Positions 37,799 through 45,717 of a stretch of DNA of 64,000 bases are shown here, piece by piece. Made by a program: the position numbers and the translations under genes. The DNA comes from Alphaproteobacteria bacterium (GTDB lineage Bacteria > Pseudomonadota > Alphaproteobacteria > UBA8366): contig WHUA01000003.1 in assembly GCA_009377445.1 (NCBI GenBank), positions 1-64,000 of the forward strand, in the 5' to 3' direction. The notes beneath the pieces were generated by a model. That model saw nothing but the letters and a program-made list of their open reading frames with translations, searched no databases and was not told the origin of the DNA. Within the stretch, counting starts at the first letter, position 1. Each line of letters starts with the position of its first letter.

Positions 37799-38206
37799 CT
37801 AGCGCAACAGGTCGAGGGTGCGGGTCAGCATCGACTTGCTGACCTCGATCATGTTGAGGTTCGCTTCGTAGCTGCGCTGCGCCTCGCGCATGTCCATCAT
37901 CTCGATCAGCGTGTTGACGTTCGGCATTTTCACGTAGCCGTCCTTGTTCGCGCCCGGATGGGTCGGATCGTACTTCAATGGCAGCTCCGACTTGTCCTCG
38001 CGGACGCGGTCGACGCCGACGAGCTTCATGTCGAGCTCGCGGTCGAGGACGTTCTGGAAGGTGACGACCTTGCGGCGATAGGGCTCGCCGCCCGGCGTCG
38101 TCGCGGCGGAATCGCCGTTCGCCAGGTTTTCCGCAATCACGCGCAGGCGCTCGCCTTGGGCCTTCATGCCGGCCGCGGAAAGAATCAAGCTCTTCTCAAA
38201 GCCCAT
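37799..38206 (-). CDS. flgC: Flagellar proximal rod protein FlgC
   Basis: This 135-residue rod protein starts with the conserved heptad-type helix SAAGMKAQGERLRVIAENLA followed by NGDSAATTPGGEPYRRK, and ends with SYEANLNMIEVSKSMLTRTL. Both ends form the coiled rod core. It follows flgB by 12 bp and is secreted by the type III apparatus without a signal peptide. Confidence 0.97.
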   Translation of the reverse strand: MGFEKSLILSAAGMKAQGERLRVIAENLANGDSAATTPGGEPYRRKVVTFQNVLDRELDMKLVGVDRVREDKSELPLKYDPTHPGANKDGYVKMPNVNTLIEMMDMREAQRSYEANLNMIEVSKSMLTRTLDLLR

Positions 38207-38218
38207 AGGACAACCTCA

Positions 38219-38626
38219 CTATTCCGAGTTACGGCCCAGCGCGATGCGGAACATCTGCATGTGCTTGCGATAGAGCTGCGTCATCAGCTCATAGTCGTGC
38301 TTGTTCTGGGCTACCTTCATCAACTGCTCCTCGAGGACCACGGCATTGCCCGTGGGCAAGGTCTCGTAGGTTTCCTTTTGCCGGTCCGAACGGAAATCCT
38401 GCTGCTCGCCGGAGCGCCCGATATGGGCTTCGTGCGTGCGCGTCAGTTCGACATGAAAAGTCGAGCCGGCATCGGGCTTGCGGAAATCGATTTCCTTGAG
38501 GTCCAGCGGGCGGTATTTCGGCGTATCGGCATTGGCGATGTTCTGCGACAGCACGCTCTGACGCGAGGACAGCCACTTCATCTTCCCCGCCATCATGCGG
38601 AAGACCGGAAATCCGCTCAGGTCCAT
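38219..38626 (-). CDS. flgB: Flagellar proximal rod protein FlgB
   Basis: This 135-residue rod protein contains the conserved RQSVLSQNIANADTPKYRP segment (about 25-43) and the C-terminal YELMTQLYRKHMQMFRIAL helix. It is the first gene of a leftward unit running to cckA. A sigma-54-type promoter lies about 90 bp upstream at 38713-38728. Confidence 0.97.
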   Translation of the reverse strand: MDLSGFPVFRMMAGKMKWLSSRQSVLSQNIANADTPKYRPLDLKEIDFRKPDAGSTFHVELTRTHEAHIGRSGEQQDFRSDRQKETYETLPTGNAVVLEEQLMKVAQNKHDYELMTQLYRKHMQMFRIALGRNSE

Positions 38627-38712
38627 GCCAACCTTCCCCGTCCCTGCGAATCGCGCCGGGATGTGCCGCCGGGATGTACCGACGTCCGGCCGATTCGCGC
38701 AACCGACTTGCT

Positions 38713-38728
38713 TGCATGGCGCATGCCA
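38713..38728 (-). promoter_or_regulatory. Sigma-54 promoter for flgB-flgC-fliE-fliQ-fliR-flhB-cckA
   Basis: Reading leftward the sequence is TGGCATGCGCCATGCA, matching TGGCAYG-N4-TTGCW except one base in the -12 box; GG and GC are exactly ten bases apart. Transcription would begin near 38702, leaving a leader of about 75 bases before flgB. Confidence 0.72.
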
Positions 38729-38961
38729 TCGCCCCTTCGGGGAAGGCGCGGCGACCGATCGCGCAGGACGAACGTCACACCGTCACCCAGGGCTTATCTT
38801 AAATTCGGCGCCAAGCTACCGGTAAAATCTTAATATGTAAACCGATATCCGTAATATAGAGGAAATCCTCGTCATCGATTCGTCAGACGCAATATTGTCC
38901 GATTATTTTTGACTGAGCATTTTCGCTGGAAATACGAGTAAAAGCCGCGCATACTTTTCAG

Positions 38962-38977
38962 TGGCATAAGGATTCCC
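38962..38977 (+). promoter_or_regulatory. Weak sigma-54-like element before the FlhB-like gene
   Basis: TGGCATAAGGATTCCC has a good -24 half but CC instead of GC at -12. Its distance to the ATG at 39013 (35 bases) equals that of the flgF promoter, the only reason to list it. Confidence 0.25.
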
Positions 38978-39012
38978 AATCAACAACGGACAGAGCGGAA
39001 GACAAGGACCCA

Positions 39013-39378
39013 ATGTCGGAGTTCCGCAAGACGGGTGCGACGGTGCCGAGTAAGACGGTGCCGGGCAAGACGACGCCGGATGCGGGGCCGAAAGGCGATC
39101 CCGTGCGCACGGCCGTCGCGATCCGTTACCAACCGGCGGATGAGAGCACCGCGCCGAAAGTCGTAGCGTCGGGCCGCGGCTGGATCGCGGAAAAAATCCT
39201 GGAAACGGCCTTCGCGCATGGCATAAAGGTTCGCGAAGATGCCGACCTCGCGGAAATTCTCGCGGCCGTCGATCTGGACGAGGAAATTCCGGTGGAGGCA
39301 TTTATCGCAGTGGCCGAAATACTGCGCTATGTCTACGCCGCCAACGGCACTCAGCCCCCGGAGGCACCGAGCCAATGA
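39013..39378 (+). CDS. Stand-alone FlhB C-terminal-domain-like protein
   Basis: This 121-residue soluble protein lacks membrane helices. Residues about 30-110 align with the cytoplasmic domain of the FlhB at 35232: AVAIRYQPADES against AVALKYQPDAMG, then WIAEKILETAFAHGIKV and DLDEEIPVEAFIAVAEILRYVY. The autocleavage NPTH is absent; the corresponding position reads DPVRTAVAI. The first 28 residues are a Thr/Lys/Pro linker. Such FhlB-type proteins may replace or compete with the FlhB fragment in export switching. It overlaps the next gene by ATGA. Confidence 0.88.
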   Translation: MSEFRKTGATVPSKTVPGKTTPDAGPKGDPVRTAVAIRYQPADESTAPKVVASGRGWIAEKILETAFAHGIKVREDADLAEILAAVDLDEEIPVEAFIAVAEILRYVYAANGTQPPEAPSQ

Positions 39379-39680
39379 ATTCGAAGAACGATATTCGCCG
39401 TGACATGGCGGTCGTGGCCGAGCGGATCGCAAACGCGCGCATGGCGTTGTCGCGCAACGAGCTGGTCGACCTCGCCGGAATTCCAGAAAAGGTGCGCGAG
39501 CTCGCAGGCGCCATCACCGATCTCGCCCCGGAAGACGCGGCCGAGATGAGGCCGCTACTGACGGAGCTGCTCGCCGATTTCAAGAGTTTCGCCGAAGAAG
39601 TACGGAGAAAAATTGCCGCAATTCAGGCAAGCGCGGAGCCGGAAACGCGCGCGGCGGCAACCGGGCGGCCTGCTACGTAA
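39375..39680 (+). CDS. Unknown small helical protein in flagellar operon
   Basis: This 101-residue protein is not recognised. It is predicted to be almost wholly helical, with acidic-hydrophobic repeats (MAVVAERIANARMAL, LLTELLADFKSFAEEV) and an Ala/Thr-rich tail. Its ATG overlaps the stop of the FlhB-like gene, and fliO-like and fliP genes follow. The position and shape suggest an export chaperone or regulator of FlhB/FliP assembly; this is inference only. Confidence 0.7.
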   Translation: MNSKNDIRRDMAVVAERIANARMALSRNELVDLAGIPEKVRELAGAITDLAPEDAAEMRPLLTELLADFKSFAEEVRRKIAAIQASAEPETRAAATGRPAT

Positions 39681-39751
39681 GACGATTTTGTCTGGGGCGG
39701 GGCAGCCTTCTCGCATGAAGGCTTGCGCCGTATGGGGGAGTAAGTCGAGTC

Positions 39752-40105
39752 GTGGATCTTGAATACGTCAGATTTCTTCTGGCGTTGCTCTTTGTCCTTG
39801 GCCTCATCGGACTGTTGGCATTCGTCTTGCGCCGCTTCGGAATAGGGGCGGTCCGGATCTCGCCGGCGTTTCGGTCGAAGGGCCGCAGCGCCGAGCGGCG
39901 ACTCGCGGTGGTCGAGGTCGCCCCGGTGGATGCGCGCCGGCGTCTCGTCCTGGTTCGGCGCGACGACACGGAGCACCTCATCCTACTCGGCAACACGACC
40001 GACCTGCTGATCGAAAGCAACATCCGGCCCGGCCCGCAGCGCTCGTCCGGGCATGCCGGAAGCTTCGACAGCGCGCTTCGGTCGGCCGGAGAGCCGCGGC
40101 AATGA
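39752..40105 (+). CDS. fliO: FliO-like flagellar biosynthesis protein
   Basis: This 117-residue protein has a single N-terminal membrane helix (about 7-26, FLLALLFVLGLIGLLAFVL) and a small cytoplasmic domain with RRLAVVEVAPVDARRRLVLV and HLILLGNTTDLLIE, the FliO pattern. FliO assists FliP assembly. The start is GTG at 39752, with GGGGGAG upstream. Its stop overlaps fliP as ATGA, as expected for this pair. Confidence 0.88.
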   Translation: MDLEYVRFLLALLFVLGLIGLLAFVLRRFGIGAVRISPAFRSKGRSAERRLAVVEVAPVDARRRLVLVRRDDTEHLILLGNTTDLLIESNIRPGPQRSSGHAGSFDSALRSAGEPRQ

Positions 40106-40869
40106 GCACCGGACCGCGGCGCATCGCTTCCGCTCGCGCGATCGCGCCGCTACTCGCATTCGCTTGCGTGACGTTATTGCCGGGCGTGACGGCGGCGCAG
40201 AACCTGACCCTCGATTTCGGAACCGGCGGCGAGGCGACCGGAAAGATCGTCCAGCTCATCGCGCTGCTCACGATCCTGACGCTGGCGCCGTCGATCCTCG
40301 TCATGGTTACGTCGTTCGTCCGCATCGTCATCGTCCTGTCGCTGTTGCGGACCGCGATCGGCACACAGGGCACGCCGCCCAACACCGTGATCATCAGCCT
40401 CGCCCTTTTCATGACGCTGTTCATCATGCAGCCGACGCTCCAGGCCTCCTACCGCGACGGAATCGCCCCACTGATCGCCGAGCAGATATCCGAAGAACAG
40501 GCGCTCGACCGAACCCTGGCCCCGGTTCGCACTTTCATGCTCGCCCATGTCCGCGAGAAGGACCTGGGCCTGTTTCTCGGCATGGCGCGCGTGGAGAATG
40601 TCGAAACCCCGGAGGCGACGCCGCTGCAGGCGCTCATACCCGCCTTCATGATTTCCGAGCTCCGCCGCGCCTTCGAGATCGGCTTCCTGTTGTTCGTGCC
40701 GTTTCTCATCATCGACATGGTGGTGGCGTCGGTGCTCATGTCCATGGGCATGATGATGCTGCCGCCGGTGATGATCTCACTGCCGTTCAAGCTGATCTTC
40801 TTCGTGCTGGTGGATGGGTGGTACCTCGTCGCCGGAAGCCTGGTCCAGAGTTTCGGACCGGCCAACTGA
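40102..40869 (+). CDS. fliP: Flagellar export apparatus protein FliP
   Basis: This 255-residue protein begins with a cleavable signal peptide (cut near TAAQ) and contains the family motifs TSFVRIVIVLSLLRTAIGTQ (20 residues near 72) and PPNTVIISLALFMT. The C-terminal half carries MSMGMMMLPPVMISLPFKLI. It forms the core of the export gate. It ends six bases from the stop of the convergent TPR gene, so no room for a separate terminator exists. Confidence 0.97.
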   Translation: MSTGPRRIASARAIAPLLAFACVTLLPGVTAAQNLTLDFGTGGEATGKIVQLIALLTILTLAPSILVMVTSFVRIVIVLSLLRTAIGTQGTPPNTVIISLALFMTLFIMQPTLQASYRDGIAPLIAEQISEEQALDRTLAPVRTFMLAHVREKDLGLFLGMARVENVETPEATPLQALIPAFMISELRRAFEIGFLLFVPFLIIDMVVASVLMSMGMMMLPPVMISLPFKLIFFVLVDGWYLVAGSLVQSFGPAN

Positions 40870-40875
40870 CGACGC

Positions 40876-43800
40876 CTATCCGCGCGGAGGCGGAGGCGGA
40901 GGCGGAATCGCCGCCGGATTCGCATTCTGCGCGGGCGGGCTCGCCAGCCTGCCCGTTGGCGGCGCCGACTCGCCCGCCGCAGGCGCCCCGCTCCCGCCGG
41001 CGTCCTTCGGCGATGCCGCAAGGGGCTTCATCAGGCGCTCCCGGTAATTCCTGAGAAAAGCCTCGAACTTATCCCCCTGAACGATGCGCTGGGACATTTC
41101 TTCGACGCTCTTCGCGCTTTCCGGCGATTCGCTGGAGATATAGGCGAAGGCGGCGGCAAGGTTTCCCTTGTTCATGCCCGGGCCGTAGAGGTCGCGCAGC
41201 ATCTTAAGCCCCGCCTCGTCGCGCTTCAGCCGCAACGCCACCGCCCAGCTCAGGATGTAGCGGGCCTGCTCCTCCGGATAGGCGGCTTCGTCCTGCGGAT
41301 CGCCCGAGAGCCGCTGCAGCACCTTCGCCGCTTCGCCGTAGTCCTTCGTGCTCCAGTAGATATTGGCGCGCAGCAGATCCGCTTCCCGGCTGACATCACC
41401 CGCGAGGAGGGCGATCGCCTCGTCGAACCGGGCGAGGTCCATCGTCGCCTTCGCGCGTATCCTGCGCCGGTCGTCCTCGATGTCGGGAGGAAGATTCGGA
41501 TGGAAGCTGTTGCGCAAGGCGGACAAGGCGCCCTTGGGATTGCGGTCGAGCAGCATGATCAGGGCCAGCTTCGCGCCGACCCTGGCGCGCTCCTCGCCTT
41601 TCAGGCGATAGCGCACCTGATGCGACAGCAGGCCGGACGCGCGGTCCAGCAGGTCGACGGCGACCAGGCGGTCCGCCAGGCGCTGGATCATCAGGTCGCC
41701 TTCCGGGCCGGCCGGCGTCAATTCGCGGAAATCGTCATAAAGGGCCAGGGCCTTGAGCGGCGGCAGCAGATTGGATTCGCCGGCGAGGTGCAGCTTCCGG
41801 AACGCCTCCGTCATGGTCTGCGCTATCGTCTTCGCCTGTTCCTTTTCAGGGAAATAAGTGACGGCGGTGCGCAGCGTGTTCAGGCCCCGGCGAAAATCGT
41901 GCTTGGCCAGGTAGAGATTTCCCAGGCGGTCCAGCACGGACAATTCGAGATCGTCGCCACGCCACTGATAGCGAAGGCGGTCCAGCCGCTCGATCGCTTC
42001 GTCCGGCGTAATCGTCTCCTGCTGCAGGCCGAGATCGATCAAGGCATATTCCGCATGCGCCGCGGCCCACCGGTCGCGCCCGTTCCTCGCCTTGCTCCAC
42101 AGCGCTACCGCGTCATCCAGCTTTCGGCTGTCCCGCGCCAGCACACCCTGGTTGTAAACAACCCGCGCCGCCAGGTCCCGCGGCATCTTGTCGATCGAGC
42201 TCGCGAGCTGATCGAGCCAGACCGTGGCGCTTTCCAGGTCGAGATCGGCCAGGCTCGCTTCCGTCAGCTCGATGGCCAGCTTCGACTTCAAGGGCTCCGG
42301 GTAGCTTTGCAGGACCGGCTCGCCTGAGCGGAAATGAGCGGCGGCTTTCGTCGCCTCGCCGCTTTGCAGGAACATCGATCCCCGCCACAGGGAGATTTCC
42401 TGATACTGGTCCATGCTGGGATCCAGCAAGGCTTTGCGGGCCTCGTACGGGCGCCCCATGTAGACTTGCAGCGCACCTTTGAGGGCGCGAAATTCCGGTA
42501 GCGACGCCATGTCCGGATTCGCGAACTCGATCGTACGCAGCACGCCGAGCGCCTCCGGCGCATAACCGCGTGCGAAATAGAACCGCGCGAGATCGAGACG
42601 GGCGTCGTCGCGGCGCTCCGCGGCGGCGTCGACCACCGATTCGAACATCGCCTGGCGCGCCGGGATGAACGGCTCGTTCTTGCCGTGGAACCAGTTTCCG
42701 AGATTGAAGATGCGGGGACCCAGAAAGCTGCTGCTCTTCTCCGCCCCTTCGCTTACCGCCGAAATGTGGAGGCCGCCCGGCGCCGAGACGACGACGCCGC
42801 GATCGCCGGCATCGCGAATCTCCAGGTCGTCGCTCAATGTCTCGATGCCGATGCCCTGAGCGGATGCCAGCAGGCCGAATTCGGGGTAGCGCCGGTGGCC
42901 GGCAACTCCGTGCCCGGGTGCTCTGAGAGTCACCGCCACGATCATGTCGCCGACGTCCGGATCCGGAATATGGATGATCCGGCCGAACTCCGACACGGGC
43001 AGCTCGAGCTGCGTGCCTTCGGCCGTTTCCGGCCGCACGCGCAGCACGATCGGCACCTGAGGCGAAATCGTCGATTTCCGAAAACGGACGACCCAGTTCG
43101 CGCCTTCAAGATCCACCGCCGGACTCAGCCCCGGTTTCGGAATCAGCCGGACGACCGTCCCGGTTCCAACGGGGAGCTGTTCGATCAGGTCGATCGCTTC
43201 GGCGCCTGCATCCCGGAGCGACGCGAGGTTGAGCTGCGCGCGCTTGTCGAAGACGATCCACACATAGGGTTCGCGCTGAAAGACCGCGGCGCCGACCGGC
43301 TCAGGCCATTCGAAGACCAGGCTGACACCCTTCTTGCCGCCCTCCGCTGCCGTAATCTTCGCGCCGGCGACATCCGCGGCGCCGTCATTCGTTGCCGCCG
43401 CGCCATCGGCCGGCGTTTCGGCGGCAGCCGCGGCGATTACAGGCGATCCTTCCTGCACTGCCGGCACCGGCGCGGCCACGGGCGGCGGCGCCTCGTCCGG
43501 CGGAGGCGGCGTGGCCCGTTCCGGCGCCTTTGGCGCAGGCTCGGCTTTCGCTTCCGCAACCGGGGCAGCAGCGGTCTTTCCCGCATCCTGAAGGAAATCG
43601 AGGACGACCTTGGTGCCGGACTTGAAATGGCGGATTCGCTGGCCGGGCTTGCGCGGCAGCGTGAGAACGAGCGCGCCGGCGTCCGATCTTGCCTCCGCCG
43701 TGGCGAGCTCGGGCGGCAGATCCTTGCGCAAGGCAGCCATATCGATCCTGGCGTCGCGTGCGAAGCGCATCTGCACGCCCGCCGCGGTTTCCCGGACCTT

Positions 43801-44328
43801 GTAGTTGACGGGCTTGGTCCAATCGAAGACCAACCGCAGATATTTGCTGTGCTGGCCGACGCGCACCGGGAGACCGGGCGGGCCTTTATCGGCGGAGCGG
43901 CTGCGATCGGCATAACCGGTGCGCTGTACGCCGGCGCGCATGGCGACCGCGCCCTCGATCGGGCGCAGGTCGAACACAACCGCGTTGCCCATGGCAAAAG
44001 TTTCGAGCCGGTACGCTTCCTTCAGGACGATATCGACGCTCATTCGATCGTCCGACAGGCGCGCGCCGGCAACATAATTTCGAAGCTTTCGGGTAATCGC
44101 CTTCGGGTCGGCGCGAAGCGAACGGTCGAACCGCACCGAAAGGTTCCGGCCGCGGCTCGTGGTCGTAAAGGCGACCGGCGCGGGCCAATCGAAGACGAAC
44201 CTCGCGAACCCTTCATGTTCGGCGGCGCGGATTCCGACCCGATCGCTCGCCAGGCTCGCGCCGCCCGTGACGAGCGCCACCGCAAACAGCAGGAAACCGC
44301 GCGCCAACGCGCTGCGGCCCGCCGTCAC
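40876..44328 (-). CDS. Large periplasmic repeat protein of the motor operon (three AMIN-like N-terminal repeats plus helical repeats)
   Basis: This 1150-residue protein has a signal peptide (about 1-27). The N-terminal part has three similar segments: FARFVFDWPAPV (41-52), YLRLVFDWTKPV (163-174) and VSLVFEWPEPV (335-345), each followed by a VVFDLRP-like strand, resembling AMIN-type envelope-binding folds. A Pro/Ala linker separates repeats two and three. The second half (about 580-1090) is helical and TPR-like (FYFARGYAPEALGVLRTIE, LYLAKHDFRRGLNTLRTAV). The tail is Pro/Gly-rich. The start is GTG at 44328, overlapping the motB-like stop as GTGA. It is the last gene of the fliL-fliM unit and may be a periplasmic scaffold for the stators. 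I know no characterised homologue. Confidence 0.8.
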   Translation of the reverse strand: MTAGRSALARGFLLFAVALVTGGASLASDRVGIRAAEHEGFARFVFDWPAPVAFTTTSRGRNLSVRFDRSLRADPKAITRKLRNYVAGARLSDDRMSVDIVLKEAYRLETFAMGNAVVFDLRPIEGAVAMRAGVQRTGYADRSRSADKGPPGLPVRVGQHSKYLRLVFDWTKPVNYKVRETAAGVQMRFARDARIDMAALRKDLPPELATAEARSDAGALVLTLPRKPGQRIRHFKSGTKVVLDFLQDAGKTAAAPVAEAKAEPAPKAPERATPPPPDEAPPPVAAPVPAVQEGSPVIAAAAAETPADGAAATNDGAADVAGAKITAAEGGKKGVSLVFEWPEPVGAAVFQREPYVWIVFDKRAQLNLASLRDAGAEAIDLIEQLPVGTGTVVRLIPKPGLSPAVDLEGANWVVRFRKSTISPQVPIVLRVRPETAEGTQLELPVSEFGRIIHIPDPDVGDMIVAVTLRAPGHGVAGHRRYPEFGLLASAQGIGIETLSDDLEIRDAGDRGVVVSAPGGLHISAVSEGAEKSSSFLGPRIFNLGNWFHGKNEPFIPARQAMFESVVDAAAERRDDARLDLARFYFARGYAPEALGVLRTIEFANPDMASLPEFRALKGALQVYMGRPYEARKALLDPSMDQYQEISLWRGSMFLQSGEATKAAAHFRSGEPVLQSYPEPLKSKLAIELTEASLADLDLESATVWLDQLASSIDKMPRDLAARVVYNQGVLARDSRKLDDAVALWSKARNGRDRWAAAHAEYALIDLGLQQETITPDEAIERLDRLRYQWRGDDLELSVLDRLGNLYLAKHDFRRGLNTLRTAVTYFPEKEQAKTIAQTMTEAFRKLHLAGESNLLPPLKALALYDDFRELTPAGPEGDLMIQRLADRLVAVDLLDRASGLLSHQVRYRLKGEERARVGAKLALIMLLDRNPKGALSALRNSFHPNLPPDIEDDRRRIRAKATMDLARFDEAIALLAGDVSREADLLRANIYWSTKDYGEAAKVLQRLSGDPQDEAAYPEEQARYILSWAVALRLKRDEAGLKMLRDLYGPGMNKGNLAAAFAYISSESPESAKSVEEMSQRIVQGDKFEAFLRNYRERLMKPLAASPKDAGGSGAPAAGESAPPTGRLASPPAQNANPAAIPPPPPPPRG

Positions 44329-45035
44329 GATTCACCTTCCGTCGTATGGATCACCAGATCGACCCGCCGAGAGAGCTCGAGGCGCCGCTGCTCGGGGATT
44401 GCAGGATCGAGATAGCGAAACCGCGAGTCCGCCAGCCCGAGGATGGCGGGATTGCGCGGGTAGCCGATCCGCCTCAGCTCGTCGGCGACCGCAGCCGCGC
44501 GCTCGAGCGACAATCGCCACTGCCAGTCGGTGCCGGTCGAGGGCGACGCCGCGGGCGCGGTATGCCCGTGAACGTCGATCTGGTTGCCGACCTGCGCGAT
44601 CGCGCTGCTGATGCGGAAAAGAGCCGTCTTCGCGCTCGGTGTAAGGGCCGCCTTGTCCGGCAGGAATAGAGCGTCCGCCGGCAAAGAGACGACCAGCAGC
44701 TTGTCGAGGCGGTGAACCCGAACGTCGCCGAGCGCGCTCTCCTGCCGGATCTTCTGCTCCAGGATCTGGCCGAGATAGCCGAGCGGCAGTGCCGGCGGGA
44801 TATCGACAGTCGGCACGCTGTGAGTGGAAACGGGCTCAGGGCGAAGCTGCACCAATCCCGGATCGCCTCTGGTCATGCGAGACGCCGCAGCCTTCCACTT
44901 GTCGAGCTCGAGCGTCGACATGGAATAGAGCATGACGAAGAAGGCGAGCATGAGGCCGGAAAGGTCGGCAAAGGTAATGAGCCAGATGCTCTTTGCCGGC
45001 TTGCCGCCAAAATCCGGACGACGACGCCCGCTCAC
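44325..45035 (-). CDS. MotB-like protein with the stator aspartate (copy 1)
   Basis: This 236-residue protein has one membrane helix and a periplasmic OmpA-type domain. The helix SIWLITFADLSGLMLAFFVM aligns with MotB and keeps the proton-binding aspartate as Asp24. The OmpA part includes LFLPDKAALTPSAKTAL, VHGHTAP and LSRRVDLVIH, so peptidoglycan binding is likely. The linker of about 60 residues is long enough for a plug. The start is GTG at 45035, overlapping the stop of the second MotB-like gene as GTGA. No motA lies next to it. Confidence 0.85.
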   Translation of the reverse strand: MSGRRRPDFGGKPAKSIWLITFADLSGLMLAFFVMLYSMSTLELDKWKAAASRMTRGDPGLVQLRPEPVSTHSVPTVDIPPALPLGYLGQILEQKIRQESALGDVRVHRLDKLLVVSLPADALFLPDKAALTPSAKTALFRISSAIAQVGNQIDVHGHTAPAASPSTGTDWQWRLSLERAAAVADELRRIGYPRNPAILGLADSRFRYLDPAIPEQRRLELSRRVDLVIHTTEGES

Positions 45036-45706
45036 TTGCCGTCTTCCTTCTTGAATGTAACTTGCGCGCGGGCGGCATCGCGAATTTCGAAACGCAGCCG
45101 CAGCGCTTTCGGGTCGCCCTCCATCACGCCGATACCCAGCCTGTCCGCGGGGGCGCCATGCTCGACCAACGCCGCCGCAATCCGGCCCGCACGATCGGCC
45201 GCCAGCCCGCCTTCCGGATCGGACAGCGTTCCTTCGCCGCGACGGGTGCCGAGGACCGCCTCGATCTCCGTGACCGCGTCCTTCGCCTTGAGCCCGAGCA
45301 GCAAGCCCGTTCGGTCGAACAGCGCCTCACGGTCGGCGCGCAGCACAGCCTGCCCGCCCAGAAAAAGCTCGTTGACCGGAATCGTCATCTGCATGACTTG
45401 GCCTTGCGTGAGTTTCTCCACCCTGGCGATGGGGACGGAAGTAACCCAAAGCTGTTCCAACGCTTCCATCACCTCCTGGGCTTCCGGCGCCGGCCCCAAG
45501 TCTGAAATCAGTATCCGCGTGCGCGATTCGGCGTCCACGACGGACCGGAACGTCGCGGCGACCGATGTGAGGACCTTGCGCGCTTTCGTTTCTTCGATGG
45601 TCGCCAAAGCGTTCAATAGAATAAAGAATGCGAGTAATATTAGGAAGAGGCTAAGAAATATAACGACCCATGGCTCATTCTGGGTCGTAGTCTTGATTTC
45701 TTTCAT
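45032..45706 (-). CDS. MotB-like protein lacking the stator aspartate (copy 2)
   Basis: This 224-residue protein has one N-terminal membrane helix, PWVVIFLSLFLILLAFFILL (12-31). Aligned on the shared W and AFF residues, Ser19 takes the place of the MotB aspartate, so it cannot conduct protons in the known way. The periplasmic part is OmpA-like but degenerate: ELFLGGQAVLRADREALFDR and LAADRAGRIAAALVEHG. It starts at ATG 45706 and overlaps the next MotB-like gene by 4 bp, so both are likely made in similar amounts and may form a heteromer. Confidence 0.82.
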   Translation of the reverse strand: MKEIKTTTQNEPWVVIFLSLFLILLAFFILLNALATIEETKARKVLTSVAATFRSVVDAESRTRILISDLGPAPEAQEVMEALEQLWVTSVPIARVEKLTQGQVMQMTIPVNELFLGGQAVLRADREALFDRTGLLLGLKAKDAVTEIEAVLGTRRGEGTLSDPEGGLAADRAGRIAAALVEHGAPADRLGIGVMEGDPKALRLRFEIRDAARAQVTFKKEDGK

Positions 45707-45717
45707 AACGCCAACTG

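Larger units (their letters stand above)
38627..39012. other. Divergent intergenic region between flgB and the FlhB-like gene
   Basis: This 386-bp region contains the leftward sigma-54 site (38713-38728), an AT-rich stretch from about 38820 to 38960 quite unlike the surroundings, and a weak rightward sigma-54-like element at 38962-38977. No gene is credible here. The AT-rich part may bind regulators such as CtrA or IHF, but I cannot point to a full TTAA-N7-TTAA site. Confidence 0.55.

Noticed and set aside
38820..38960. AT-rich stretch as a replication origin or horizontally acquired patch
   Set aside because: It is too short and has no DnaA box cluster or mobility gene; it is better read as a regulatory region of two flagellar units.
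42685..44415. Rightward frame of 576 codons opposite the TPR protein
   Set aside because: It runs through the signal peptide and repeat modules of the leftward gene, is extremely rich in Arg and Asp, and has no ribosome site.
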